Source: Lasioglossum baleicum
Lineage: Eukaryota; Arthropoda; Insecta; Hymenoptera; Halictidae
DNA: 64,000 nt
Reading direction: 5' to 3'
Assembly (NCBI RefSeq): GCF_051020765.1
Contig: NC_134934.1
Location: 4,774,001-4,838,000, forward strand
The translations under genes and the position numbers were made by a program. Shown one piece after another: positions 11,371-24,202 of this stretch. Position 1 is the first letter of the stretch. Each line of letters opens with the position of its first letter. Below the pieces are notes generated by a model. The model was not told where the DNA came from, ran no database searches, and saw only the letters and a program-made list of their open reading frames with translations.

Positions 11371-12868
11371 CCACGAAGCTAAAGTGTACCTAAATAGTGC
11401 ATAGTGGGGAAACGGAAACCGTCGCTGGCCTGTATCTCATTCTGTATAAATATTTATGAAAACTGTAACTGTAATATATATTTGATTTTATTACTTGTTA
11501 ATTTTGACTTTGCTCTTGTTATTTTAAATATGGCTAACTCATTTTGTCAATTGTAATTTGAAATCTGTATTTATTTCCTATAGTAACGATTGAAATAAGT
11601 ATCAAAGATTTGATACAAATCAATAGTACTCATTTAATAATAAACTTATTGTTTGATAAAAACTAATACTGTAGAAGAGTCATCAAGAATTTACAAATGT
11701 AATCCGAAAGTTAAATTCTTTTACAAAGGAGTGCTGTAGATGTAATCCCTTCTCAAACGCCCTACAATAAATGTACCTGTAACTATATAACTACTGACGA
11801 TCAGTCAATTTTGAGCAAATTGTAAGTAAAGTTTGGGAAAACTATGCATCAAGACATATTTAGGTACTAGAGCGATCCATTTAACAGCTACAATAGTGTA
11901 GCAGTATGCATAGCAGAAGTTTAATGCTTCCAATATTTCCAAATTGTGTCTAGGAATGCTAGATCAAAAGGATACGCGCAAAACATTCATCCCCAACTAG
12001 ATCTTACAATAATTCTTGTTAGATATTTATATAGCATGGAATGTGTGTGTGTGTGTGTGTATTGAATACTGTATAAATATTTAGTCAAATTATTATTATA
12101 ATATTATACTACTTGGAAGAACATGTAACAATAATACTTCTTATTATTTATGCATTATAACTTATATTTTATACATTTAACAACGTTACTAAACAATTGT
12201 ACATAAATTAATAAATAAATATACAATATTAAATTGTGTACGTCATAATAAATTATAAGTTTATACATACATATATAAATAATGTATGCATAGATTACAC
12301 ACAAGTGTGCATATTATAAACATGCACAACAGTACTAACACATTGGCATTGCATTATGTATTACACAATAAGTCACATTTTCTATAATTAATTTCAACAA
12401 AAAAGAAACAATTGTATATAATAATAATAATCAATCATGCATCTATCAATCATAATAATCAGATAAAATGAACATTTTATGCCTTTTTGCTTGTACATAT
12501 ATAAATATACTTTTTAATTGGTAGAAAAATTATAAATATTTTCTTATTGGTTCTTATCTCTGTGGGAGCAGTTAAATATTTAGTATGTGTATATATATAT
12601 ATAAATATAAGATGTATACTTGTACAATAACTTTCGATGTTTCTTAATTACATAAAGTATGAATTTGTAATATATAATATACGTATTACATTTATCATGT
12701 TTGTTTTGGTAAATTTGTTTATACAGCTTTTTTTATCTATTAATTCCAGCATAAATTGTTCTATATAAAGTTAATATATAATATATATATATTTTTTTAA
12801 TTATTACGATACAATTTGTACGTTTGTTTGCACATATTAATAAAGTTTTGCAAAAATTGTAAATTTTT
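11371..12868. other. AT-rich intergenic DNA, DNAL4 3' flank
   Basis: No second gene seen. A (GT)n microsatellite lies at about 12041-12060. The AT-rich right part probably contains the 3' UTR of DNAL4, which ends at 12869 on the minus strand. Confidence 0.45.
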
Positions 12869-13439
12869 CTATGCCGATTTCCATATGCATATTGCTAAAT
12901 TTCCAGCGCAATACATGTATAATAAGTGCTTTAGCTGATAAGTTATTTCAAATCCATAGCCCTCGCCCACAACCGTGTGCCACGAGGCCCCGAATTTTTT
13001 ATCCATTGTTTCTTTAATCATACGGGAAACACTTTCGTAATTATACGCATATTTTTCCGCTGCAGTAACGCATAACTCCATTGCTTCTTGTTTCATTTCA
13101 TCGGGCATATCACATTTCTGCAAGTATAACAATTAATTCAAACACGACACTTAGCAAACTTAATTCCTTTAAGGTAGTAACCTTTTAATATTAATTCAAG
13201 AATATATTCACACAACACTAAATCACACAACAATAATACCACAGCCGATATATAAAATGTTCTAAAACTATTTTTTTCACGGAATGACTTCTATTGATCA
13301 AACCTTGATGACAACAACCGGATTTGTTTCTTTTCAAAATTGTTTGCAATATCATTTGTTTACGCTAGGTTTTACTTACTCTGCACAGAGGATAGGTATG
13401 CAGAATTTTTACAACGTCATCTTTCTTCACTTCAGTCAT
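12869..13439 (-). CDS. Dynein axonemal light chain 4 (DNAL4-like)
   Basis: Two exons, 13439-13380 (MTEVKKDDVVKILHTYPLCR) and 13117-12869, join in phase 0 at CAC/TTGCAG and GTAAGT sites to give 102 residues; human DNAL4 has 105. DNAL4 is a DLC8-fold light chain of outer-arm axonemal dynein. Shared landmarks are MELCVTA, MIKETMDKKFG, SWH, GEGYGFEIT and the closing C-WK segment. It fits DNAL4 better than the cytoplasmic LC8, which is shorter and has a different N-terminus. It lies divergently from CIAO3 and two genes from CCDC39, another axonemal gene. In insects expression is expected mainly in sperm and sensory cilia; this is known of the family, not seen here. Confidence 0.92.
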
Positions 13440-13556
13440 TTTTGGAAATTAACGTTTCATAAATATTAAAGCAGATACTGTTCCTATTTGGGAGAGAAAG
13501 TAGAATTTGCCATCTTCCAGGCGCACGTTTACCCCTCAACGGCTCAACCCCTAAGA

Positions 13557-13857
13557 CAGAGGTTCTCAAATTGTGGCCTACTCTCAGGGGTTTCATTGGG
13601 TTTCATTCATCGAATTGTGTTTTATACAATTATTGTCGAAAACATATTTTACAATTGTACCACTAGAAAATATTCAGCATACTTATTTATCAATATTATG
13701 TAGACTGTGCGGATCTTTATGTATTTATGAATAAATTGGTTGGGCGAAATATAAAACAGTAAAAGATTATATTAAAGTTGAAAAATTCTCAATTTGAATT
13801 CTCTCCTTGTCATTTAAATTTCAAACCACGTGGGTACTTATATGTTTGAGAAACTGT
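13557..13857. mobile_element. Probable hAT MITE relic
   Basis: The left end CAGAGGTTCTCAAATTGTGG matches the usual hAT terminal pattern. The right end GTTTGAGAAACTGTTG is its approximate inverse. I could not find a matching 8-bp target duplication, so the limits are tentative. Confidence 0.45.
13701..13805 (+). mobile_element. Partial TAGACTGCGG-family MITE
   Basis: TAGACTGTGCGGATCTTTATG, AATTGGTTGGGCGAAATA and AAAACAGTAAAAGATT occur in the same order as in the reverse complement of the complete copy at 14730-14931. Confidence 0.65.
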
Positions 13858-14227
13858 TGTGCATTAGTGATTCAATATAGCGATTGGAAGTGAGGTTACA
13901 TTTTCTATCACGAACGATAAATAAATAGATATTGAAGTCAAATAATTTGAAAATTCGTAAGAATTTTAACTAATGCATGTGTATCAGTGTAATTAGTGCA
14001 CAATTTTGCTTTTCAAACAAATAAATCAAATGAATGATTCCTTAAATGAGAATTATCGAAATAATAGAAAATATTACAATGAATTACTATTTATTTAAAC
14101 ATTTTTGACAAATTTTTGGTTATTTAATGAATGTTTAAAAACTAGACCATCTTAAATTTACATTTTTTCCAAATAGAAAGACTACTAAAAATATTATATA
14201 CTATATAAATACTATTTTCAGATAAAA

Positions 14228-16371
14228 ATGACATCCCGGTTCAGCGGAGCTTTACAATTAACAAACTTGGATGATTTTATTACTCCGTCGCAGGTAATTA
14301 TTTTCATTTTCTCAGATAAACGTATTATTACATTTCATTTTTTTCCTGTTATAAGGAATGTATCAAGCCTATTGAAATACAAGCCTCGAAGAGGAAAACT
14401 GGAGCTAAAATAAAAATAGAGGAAGATGGTATACCTTCGGTGTTAAATGAAGTATATTACTTAATTTTACATTATATGTGTGTAAAAGTATTATTACATA
14501 ATCTGAAATTATTTTATTTATTCTGTGCTTATTAGATTGGGCAACCTGAAAGATTACAGAAAGTTGAGATTACTCTCGCTGATTGTTTAGCATGTAGCGG
14601 CTGTATTACGTCTGCAGAAAGTGTGCTAGTAACGCAACAAAGCCAAGAAGAATTGTTGCGAGTGTTTAAAGAAAAGGTGTCTCAGTGTCAGGTAATAATT
14701 ATTAGAGAAATCAAATCATATCTTATTATTAGACTGCAGATCTTTATGCAAAATAAAAATGTTCTGTATTAATTGTGGGAAGCAGAAGTAAAATTAAAAA
14801 ATTGACTTTACCCCTAATCACTTTGTTACATTAAAAACAATGTTACAAAGTTTTTAAATTTTTCGAATCTTTTACTGTTTTATATTTCACCCAACCAATT
14901 TTTTCTTAAATGCATAAAGATCCGCAGTCTACTTATTATGTAAAAATCAGAAGCAATATTTATTACATGTATTTTGCAGAGCGGAGATGGCACGTGTTCA
15001 ATATACATAGTAGTCAGCCTATCTGTACAAGCTGTTTTATCCATAGCAGAACGTTATAATCTTAAACCAGAAGAAGCAGTACACAAACTTGCTGGTTACT
15101 TTTATGAGTTAGGGGCAGATTCAGTGTTAGACATGACTGCTGCCGATGATTTTGCTCTTCTAGAGTCAGCCAAAGAATTTATAGAACGTTATAAGGCGGC
15201 TAAAGAAGGTGCAAAAGATCAGCTACCGATGTTATCGTCTTCTTGTCCAGGTAATTCATTTAGTATTAACAAAAAAGCATACAGCATTAATGTTTTAATT
15301 ATGGTATTCGTAAATATAGGTTGGGTATGTTATGCTGAAAAGACTCATGGCAACTTCATACTTCCATACATCGGTGTAACAAAATCTCCTCAGCAGATTA
15401 TGGGATCATTAGTTAAATATCACTTAGCTGAAACTATGGGTCTCCCACCAGAACAAGTATATCATGTAACTCTAATGCCTTGTTACGATAAAAAATTAGA
15501 GGCATCTAGAGAAGATTTCTACAACCACGAAAGAAAATCTAGAGATGTAGATTGTGTAATAACTCCAAGTATGTATTTAGAATTCTATATATATATTTGT
15601 AACATATTATGTTATTCTCATTTAAATCCATTTTCACAGTTGAACTAGAACAAATGCTTAATGATTGCAACTTGACATTAAATGAAATCAAAGAAGGAGA
15701 AATTAAAAAGCCATTTGGATCGGAAATTAATAATATGAAAAATGATCTATATGGTCATAACGGCTCTGGATCTGGTGGATATGCAGATTTTATTTTTCGT
15801 TATGCTGCAAAACATTTATTCGAAGAAGATGATGTACATATTGAATTTAAAAGCCTCAGAAACCCTGACTTCCAAGAAGCGGTATTTCAAAAGAATGGAA
15901 ATACACTATTAACATTTGCTATTGTCAATGGATTTAGAAACATACAAAATTTGGTACAAAAGTTGAAACGGCACAAGTGCCCATATGATTATGTTGAAGT
16001 TATGGCTTGTCCATGTGGTAAGTTTCCAATGTTCAAATAATGTTTAAGTGTTTCGAGTTAAACAGAACGCGCTGCATATTATTAAAAGAAGGTAAGATAC
16101 TTTATTAATCATTTCAACGTAATTAACAGGATGCCTTAATGGAGGAGCACAGATTAGACCCTTAAATAATATTCAACCACGTGAATTGGCATTAAAATTA
16201 GAATCTGTATACCACGAACTTCCCCAAAGTGATTCTGATCAAAATCAGATTGTTAAAAAATTATATAAAACTTGGTTAGAAGGAGAGTATACAGACAAAG
16301 CTTTAGCATATTTTCATACACAATACCACGAAATTAAAAAAATGAATACACCACTCGCAATAAAGTGGTAA
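14228..16371 (+). CDS. Cytosolic iron-sulfur assembly component 3 (CIAO3/NARFL/Nar1)
   Basis: Seven exons: 14228-14293, 14356-14451, 14536-14691, 14980-15250, 15320-15568, 15640-16017, 16130-16371; all joins keep frame, 485 residues (human 476). This is the hydrogenase-like Fe-S protein of the cytosolic Fe-S assembly (CIA) pathway. It links the early scaffold to the targeting complex that loads clusters on DNA and tRNA enzymes. An N-terminal cluster site is visible as a Cys near residue 24 plus CLACSGC in exon 3. The second cluster site uses Cys in SSCPGW, MPCYDKK and MACPCGCLNGG. Conserved runs include SPQQIMGSLVK, GFRNIQNLVQKLKR and YVEVMACP. The protein ends in -KW as orthologues end in -RW. 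Intron 3 carries a MITE. Confidence 0.95.
14730..14931. mobile_element. TAGACTGCGG-family MITE in CIAO3 intron 3
   Basis: Inverted ends TAGACTGCAGATCTTTATGC and GCATAAAGATCCGCAGTCTA bound about 200 bp of non-coding AT-rich DNA. A TA target is likely, because each end begins or finishes with TA. Confidence 0.8.
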
Positions 16372-17214
16372 TTACAGTAAATACACTTTGCATTGCTGTT
16401 ATTTTGTTATTACAAATATAAAGATGAAGTACTTACAACTTTTCTAATACTGTAATATGTGTAATAATATATAAAAGAATATAAAAAATATGTATAATTA
16501 TCAAATTTGTAAATATTTTATGGAATAAAAATTTGTTTATTTATTCAGAAATAATTATATATGTAAAGATGTGAATTAAAGTTGAAATGTAATTGTGCTA
16601 TGTTACAGAAAGAATAGGATTATTCACTTCTCTGATTTAGTGATTATCTAACAATAAGTACAACACATATATATTATAAGATGCAAATCAAAAGTAAGAA
16701 TAAATTAGGGTTTTGGAGGAGGGATTTGGAGATTATAACAATTAATAACTTAAAAGCTAAAGCTACAATTTTTTGTTTGTTTTTTCTGAGCGGCAAATAT
16801 TACTACAAAGGTATACAAAGCAATACTTAAAAAATGATTTGTGCTTGTGTTGTATAACAATATAATTAATTTCATCATTTCGATAAAGTATTAGTTGAAC
16901 CAATTTAAATAACAAAGAATTTATTTTTGTTCGTTACTTCAACTATCAAATAATAAACAAATCTCTATTTAAGTTATTACTTAGTTATGCATAAAGATTT
17001 ATTCAACAATGTTCGACACAGTACTTCATTCCGAGCAAAGACCGATTGAAATTAGGTTGATTTTTGATTTATATACACGCTACCGCGCGGTTGTCGATAT
17101 ACGTACGGTTGCCATGACGGTGAATTACAAACATTTTCTCTGAATGCCAAATAGCTCGATCTACAAACCAGTTTATCTCAGAGAGTAGTTTAACGAGTAA
17201 ACGAAAAAGTAGAT
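16372..17214. other. Intergenic: CIAO3 3' flank and CCDC39 promoter side
   Basis: A polyadenylation signal AATAAA at 16524-16529 fits CIAO3. The last 200 bases become CpG-richer before the CCDC39 start. No other gene seen. Confidence 0.45.
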
Positions 17215-20200
17215 ATGGCGATGAATAATAATATAGACAATGTTTTAACCGTTCTGGGTTGGGAAGATGGATTCCGAATTCCCGTTTCAAATGCGGAGAA
17301 CAAACAATTAGAGGAAGAAGTATGCAACTCAGTTTCATTACATTACTTTCGTTCACTTGGCGTGAATCAGTTTTTTGTTTTTCTTCTTTTTCTTTTTGCC
17401 ACACATTATTGGGAATGTATATAATAAAAGTTTGAAATTTATCATGGAAGTAAAATTTCACATGAGTCGATGAAACTATTGTTTTCTTGTTAATTTAATA
17501 AACTCTGCAACAAATATGTAAATCAATTTTCAATAAATAAATTTTTTCTTAATTATCTTTCGATTACAATTTTAGTTAAATAATTCAATAATAATGATAT
17601 ATTGTTATATTCAATAATAAATACATTACAATTATATATATTATAAGTTAAATATTATACTCCGTTCATCTCAGACACGTATTGTCTTTTTTTTTAAGAA
17701 ACGATTATTTATAATTAGTGGACTAATGGGAATTAATATATGCAATTTGTTTATGGAACAAAGATCGAAAGCAAAATGAAACTAAAAGAGGCTTTAAGTG
17801 GAAAACTTGAGGCTAATACGGAAAAGCTTACAATGTTGAAGAACCGTCTAAATACTTTAAAAGCGGAGCAGGATATGAATCAAAAGCTTTTAAACACGCA
17901 TTCGACACAACTGGAAACCGAAAACCATCATTATCGACTGAGCTGCAGTACAGAATCGAGTTTGCGGCAAGAGGCCCGAGATTTTGAAAAGGAATGGAAG
18001 AATGTGAACGAAACGATAGCGAATATTACAAGGGAATTGGAAAAAATGACAAAAAAGATCGAGGCATCGAAAAACACAGTCAAGTACGACGAGAGAAGCC
18101 TAAGAGAATGGGAGGACGCATTGAATCAAAATGAGGATAATAATCAGCTTATAGAACAGTATTTGAAAGAAGATGCAAAAGAGTACAAGGTGAATATGAT
18201 ATTAGATAATAAAGGATAATGCAGAATAATATGTATTCAACATCTATTTTGTGCTTCAATAATGAATAGATAATTTTTATAAATATTGATTGACCCCTTC
18301 AGCAACCTCAATTCTAGAAAACCTTGTTAAATGCTAAAAAAAATATAATTTTGTCTATTTAATTTATTTAAATGGAACCTGATATTTTTTGCTGTATAGT
18401 CTGATAGTGTCTTCTAAGATCATGCTAGGTCACAAGGACCAAAAGCTTCAACTATACATACTATGTATATATGCTTAGGGAAATGCTCATCCGTGTAACC
18501 TAGTACATATATGACTTTGGATGACCTTGTGCCGTGGTTCACGAACTTGTCACACAAAACACTATTAGGCTATAAAGCATAATATAAATGGTTCCATTTA
18601 AGTAAATTAAATTACCCTGTATATTATTGGAACTCGCAAAGATGTTTAAATTTCTTAGAGAGTGCAATTAAACTGTTATCACTGAAAAATGTTAATTGTT
18701 TCATTTTTCGCGGCGCAGGACATGGAATTGAAAAGGCAGAAACTATGTAAAGAATTGCAATCTTATCGCGAGGCGATTATTAATATAACTAATCAAGGAC
18801 GGGAGACCGAAATTGTTCTCGATCGAACGACCAAATTATACAATCAAGCATTGGCGGATTACCGACAAATGTTCAATCAATGGAAAGAGAGTGTAATCAT
18901 GTTGCAACAAAGAAACGACGATATTCAATGTGTTCTTAAAGTATAACTGGATTGTTCATACTCAATATTCTTTGCTAATATAATCGATGTCCTAACATCC
19001 TATTTCACTTTCCTATTGAATAGGAAACTGAAACACTACGTGAGATTACGCAAGAAAAGAAGAACGCGCTTGAGGAATCAGAGAAATTTCTGAAGGAACA
19101 AAAAGAAAATAATAGACAGGTTGAAGAATCGATTAAAAAATTGGAGAAAAATCTTTGCAATATGAAAGAAGATCAAAAGAAAGCGAAGGAAAAGCTCGAA
19201 GCTTATGAGAATCAAGTAAGAAAAGTATTACATAGATGTGAAGAATATTTTGTTTTCCGAATGAAATTTTTAATGCGTTTTCCTTTAAAATTTTAGCTTA
19301 CTATACAAAAGAATATTATAAAAGAATCCAATAACCGTGTGGAACAAGTGCGGACTGATATAAAACGTAAAGAAATCGAGATTCAAAATAGACATATGAA
19401 AATAGAGAAGATAAGCAAACAATTGACTGAATTAACTACGAAATTGCAAGATATTGGCGATCAAGAATTAAATATTAAGGAAAAAGCGAAAGAACTGGAA
19501 AATATGTTCCAGGTATTTATTAATTATCGTATTAATAATAATATATATAATTACAATATACAATCTAATTACTTGTATATACATATAATAATAAAGTAGT
19601 TTCACATAGGAACAAGAAAAGAAGAAAGTTGCAATGCTTAAAGAAGTAAACCGATTGCAAAACGCGAATTTGCGCGTTAGAAATCAGATAAAGAAATTAG
19701 AAGACGAGAAAAAGATTATAAGAATGCAATATCGGAATGAGTCTAAGAAAGAAGAATATTTGGACAAATTGTACATCAAAGATGAAAAAATTTTTGAAGA
19801 TCAGAAACAGACATTGTATCAAGTTGATTTCGAATTACAAAAGTCCGAAATGAAATTGGATAGACTAAGAGGTCATGAACGGGATAAGTCTGAAATAGAA
19901 AGAAAACAAATAAAAATTGAAGAACTACAGAGTATCTTGAACGAGAAGATGAAATTATCAAAGCTGCTGCAAAATCAAATCTCAAGCTTAGAAGTATGTC
20001 AACTTTGGGTAGCTTCTTCGTTAATATAGAAAAACTAATTTTTGTTTTCACTCTGCAGTATGATATGAGAATAATGTCCAATAGTCTAACAAGTGACAAC
20101 ACTGAATTAGATTATCGAAGAAACAAAAGACAAGATCAAGTTCTTTTAATGGACGCAGGAGAGAAACGACTGAAAGCCGCTCAAATTAGTTACGAAGAGA

Positions 20201-21733
20201 AACAAGTAGAAGAAAGTGTTCTACGACTTAAAGTCTCACAGGTGGAGAAGATGATGTCTAATATTGGAAATAGCGTTTACGACTTGGAAAGATATCGACT
20301 CGAATTAGAAGCTGTAAGTTCTCATTCCAATACAATATACTAGTAATTAAATAAACAACAAGCTATCTACTAATATGGTGATTGTAATTATTTAGGCAGT
20401 GAAAGAACGTAAAGCAGAAATAGCTATACAAAAAGAATCATTTATCATTGAAAAGAGAGTTGCTAGTGCTGAATGTTCAGAACTAAAAAATGCTATAGCT
20501 GAACGAAAAATACGAATAAAACAACTACAGGCAAGGTATGACAATGGTATAGCTATGTTAGGCACTAATTCCGATGGTACACCACTGAATACTACCCAAT
20601 TGAAGATTCAAAATGCACAAGAAAGGTATCTTTTGCAAGAGCAGGGCGATAAGTTAGATGAATCTATAACAAAAACTGAACTTGAAATACAAGCCATGGA
20701 AAATACATTACGGGTAATAAATGTTTGCAACGATAAATATAAGCTAACAACTTTGTCTACGGACGAAAAAAATAAACCAGAACAAGAAGAACATAGAAAA
20801 TTGGATGAGGAATTGCAAAATGTCGAACAAAAGTTAAAACAAAAAAATCGTGAACTGCAGTTATCAACTGATAATTTACAGGTATCCTATAGTATAAGTG
20901 ACATATTATATTACTTTAAGATGTTTCAAAACATATGTATATTAATTTTTATAATGAAATGATTTCTCAACAGAAAATACAAAATGAATATGTTCAAGTC
21001 TTAAAACAGATTGATGAAATTCAAGAACAGAAAGAAAATAAAAATCAATACATGATTGAATTAAGGCAACAAATTCGTGATCAGGAAGAAAAGATATTTA
21101 GAGCTGAAAAAAGTTTAAAGCATGTACAAAAAGCTATTCAACAAAAAAGTGTGATCACAGGAGATAAGACAGTACTTATACAAGAGGTAATTTTATGTAA
21201 ATTATAAATCACAATTATCAATAAGATTATATTTTTTATATTTTATATAGTTGTATTTTATATAGAAAGAAGTAGAACTACACGAATTGCAAGAACAAAA
21301 TTCTATCATTTTGCAAGATATTGCAGAATTTACAATCCATCATATGGAAGCAGAACCTTATATCAAAAAGCTTCTAGCTGCTAAAAATATAGAGTTACCA
21401 TCTATTCCATTAACTACACAATCACCAATGTCCAGTCATTCCTCCAGTCATTCTACAAACTCGGTAGAATACGTATCAAATAGCACAAATCGTAAAAGTG
21501 TTATTTCATCATCTAGAGAAAGTATTGGAAAAGTTGTCAACATTATTCCTGAATTTCAAAGTATGCTTATAAACAAGTAGTTTGTTATTATTCAATTGAA
21601 TTTCATTAGCTGATTTATTGATACGAATATTATTTCAGCAATTCCATCAAACACTTCATCCAAAAGGATTATAAAGCATGAACAACAATCTGTAAAAACA
21701 GTATACATACGTTCTTCAAAAAAATCCTTGTAA
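17215..21733 (+). CDS. Coiled-coil domain-containing protein 39 (axonemal ruler)
   Basis: Eleven exons: 17215-17319, 17764-18189, 18719-18940, 19024-19215, 19297-19512, 19610-19993, 20059-20313, 20396-20881, 20974-21186, 21266-21560, 21639-21733; 962 residues (human CCDC39 941). With CCDC40 this protein lies along axonemal doublets and sets the 96-nm repeat for radial spokes and inner dynein arms. The N-terminus carries the family signature GWEDGFRIPVSNAENKQLEEE (16-17 of these residues shared). Residues about 36-880 are almost continuous coiled coil rich in Glu, Lys and Gln. The motif ALENTL-V-N-CN-YK of orthologues appears as MENTLRVINVCNDKYK. The C-terminal tail is Ser-rich and ends KKSL. 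Met1 or Met3 could start it. Confidence 0.93.
18350..18622. mobile_element. MITE with TACAGGG end in CCDC39 intron 2
   Basis: Inverted arms read TTTAAATGGAACC and GGTTCCATTTAA, with weaker similarity continuing for about 70 nt inward (TGCTGTATAGTCTGATAGTGT against its partner). The right edge ends ACCCTGTA, i.e. TACAGGGT inverted. The left edge is diverged. Confidence 0.6.
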
Positions 21734-22592
21734 TATAAGCTTTATATGTGTATTTATACGTTTTTATTATTTTTACCTTTGCATAAAATATAAAATGGTT
21801 AAAAGAAATTGAATGAAAAAATCATTTAAGCTTTAATGGAATTATATTTTATAAATGTCTCTTGAAATAGTACAAAATTCGTAGCTTTTTACAATTTTTT
21901 AAAATAGTAAATATAGCCTACTGTATTTGAAATACGTGCACATCATAGTGCACTTTTAAAAATAAAACATTCCATCTGTTGAAAAAAGCTTTTAAAATAA
22001 TAATAATCGTGGTTGATGGATTCTCACGATAGTGAGAATTTCATTTGAAATATTTTATTGATTTTAATTGATTCTTTCTCTTATCCGTAACAATCAAATA
22101 TTAGTTCTGAAAATATTACCCAGTCAGCCAAACCTGCTTCGAACAAATTTTGATCACGGTTTACAAACCGATTACAATCGTACTTTGCGAGCAAAAGTAT
22201 TTAAGTGCAAAGTTTGCAGGCAAAATTCCATGCGAAATCGAGACCAAATCTTGGCATCGTTGTAGAGGGCAGGTCGGTCGGACTAAGAGCGGACCTAACT
22301 ATCCGAAACTAACGGAAACTATCGGAAACAACGTAAATCGGGAGACTGTAAACTGAGATATGACTGTATCTTGGATCTTAGTTCTATTGACTTTACATTT
22401 TTAATTTATTATCACTACATTTTCACCTAACTATCGCAAAAATTCGAGTAATAGATATGCACAAGTTTGCAATTTCTTTTTCATAAAAGTCATTAAAAAC
22501 ATGTGAAAATATAAAGAAGTTATTTCTCTAATTTTATTTTTCTCTCTTTCTTACACTTCTTAATAATCGGCATATATTTTTACAAAAAGACG
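21734..22592. other. Convergent intergenic region CCDC39/PARL
   Basis: AATAAA at 21961-21966 may end CCDC39. TTTATT at 22533-22538 is AATAAA on the minus strand, 55 nt past the PARL stop. Two overlapping open frames at 22068-22356 look like chance. Confidence 0.45.
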
Positions 22593-24202
22593 TCAGCGTG
22601 ACTTGGGTGGTCCACGGATATCATGCCAAAACGCCAATATTGATTCACGTTTTTGCCAGAGATTTGCACTACCCCACGCTTGCCAAAACCTATTATCAAA
22701 TATGAAAGAATATTCGCACATAAAAAAAAAGTAAATGTTTTACAATTTTTTTCCACTTACATGCCAAATAACACTCCACCCAGGTGAGCTGCATGATCAA
22801 CGAATTGCCAACGACAAACGGCGCCCATTATATCAAATCCCATTAGACATTTGATTGCCTATTTAAATGTATTTACAATTATAAAGATAATAATCGTCTA
22901 TACATTTTTTGAATTTTCTACAATTCAATTAAAATGATTAGCGTACCGTACTGGCTGCGAATTTATACATTGGAAGAAAAATAATAGTAAGATATATATC
23001 TGGAAACTGGGTACATGTATATCCAAGAATACCCATTATTGCTCCTGACTGTATCATAAATAATCATTATTATAGCAAAATGTTAGACGATAACGGCACT
23101 GTTTGTACTCACAGCTCCCAAGGAAGGACCACGTAAGCCGAGTGCAGCTTTATACACATTACTTGTAAAGCTAGACACCACTGCACTAATCAAATAAAGT
23201 GCCACAAACTGTTCTTTACCCAAAGCTGATACAGCCAAGGAACTAAAGCTGTGCAATACATATAGATTACCAGCTAAATGTATAAATGAACTATGGGAAA
23301 ATGAAGACAGCAGCATTGGCCAACATATGATACCTTAATCAAAATAATAAAAATTTCATAAATTCCTTCAGCTATGTTTGCGCTAACTTTCGCAATATTT
23401 CTATGTTACTTACGAGATTCAGGATTAGTACAAAAGTATTTCAACATGACTGTCTGTAATTTAGGAATTCGCCATGCTAGGAATACTAAAATATTTAAAA
23501 AACATATAGGAGCAAATATTTTTTCTCCGTCCGACAAATTCTTCCACCAAATTTCCATGTCGCGTCTCCATCCTATTTTCTGGATATAAGTAATACTTCA
23601 ATAATACATAATATGTACGATCTCATTTATGTATATATGTTTTATTATACGAACGTGTATTCCTAACTGTTCGTAACGGTTGATTAATCTATACGTTCTT
23701 CCCCTGTAACTTTCATAGCCCCAAATAGTAGCAGCGATAAGAGTTGTTCCACTAAACTGACATGATGAAAACGGTGATACTTATGACACAAGAAAAAAAT
23801 AAGGTATGCTTGAATTATTTTAATATCAAAATAACTACTATCTTTTTATTTAGTATGAAAGTTTGCTATTGTTTTTTATCGCTTACCATAATCGTGAAGG
23901 TAAAGGGCTTCCACAGTTTGGATAGAGGGACATGACCCTCTTTGATAGTTTCATTTCGTAAGGTAATCCTTCTTCCCTCGTTGCCTCGAAACTTTTTGAA
24001 TTGCCTAATTTGATTATACACTGGTGATGTATACAACTTGGGTTTCAGTTTCACTGATGTAAAAATACTAGAAGTATATGGTAGAATTGTAATTGTTTAA
24101 TTTGTCACATTGTTATATATAATCTGATTATAGAATAAATCAAAATATGCCTTACCATTTACATACATTGTCACCTAAATATAAAAATGGTCTGACAGCC
24201 AT
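22593..24202 (-). CDS. Mitochondrial rhomboid protease PARL (rhomboid-7)
   Basis: Eight exons: 24202-24156, 24067-23887, 23756-23655, 23579-23414, 23333-23113, 23048-22947, 22858-22761, 22689-22593; 337 residues. PARL is an intramembrane serine protease of the inner mitochondrial membrane that cleaves PINK1, PGAM5 and similar substrates. The catalytic Ser240 sits in LGASGAIMG, split exactly by the exon 5/6 junction, and His298 in DHAAHLGG. Other hallmarks are MLLSSFSHSSFIHLAGNLYVL and YLISAVVSSFTS. The N-terminus is basic and suits an import signal. The exon 3 donor (GTTCGT) is weak, but it is the only one I found that preserves frame. It is tail to tail with CCDC39 and head to head with MED12. 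Confidence 0.93.

Larger units (their letters stand above)
13440..14227. promoter_or_regulatory. Shared divergent promoter region DNAL4/CIAO3, invaded by elements
   Basis: 788 bp separates the two start codons. It contains hAT-like termini: CAGAGGTTCTCAAATTGTGG at 13557 and the inverted GTTTGAGAAACTGTTG at about 13842. Inside them, from 13701, is a partial TAGACTGYGGATCTTTATG MITE. No core promoter motif was identified. Confidence 0.4.

Noticed and set aside
12869..13439. Cytoplasmic LC8 dynein light chain
   Set aside because: The N-terminal exon, MELCVTA and the C-terminal segment match DNAL4 rather than LC8.
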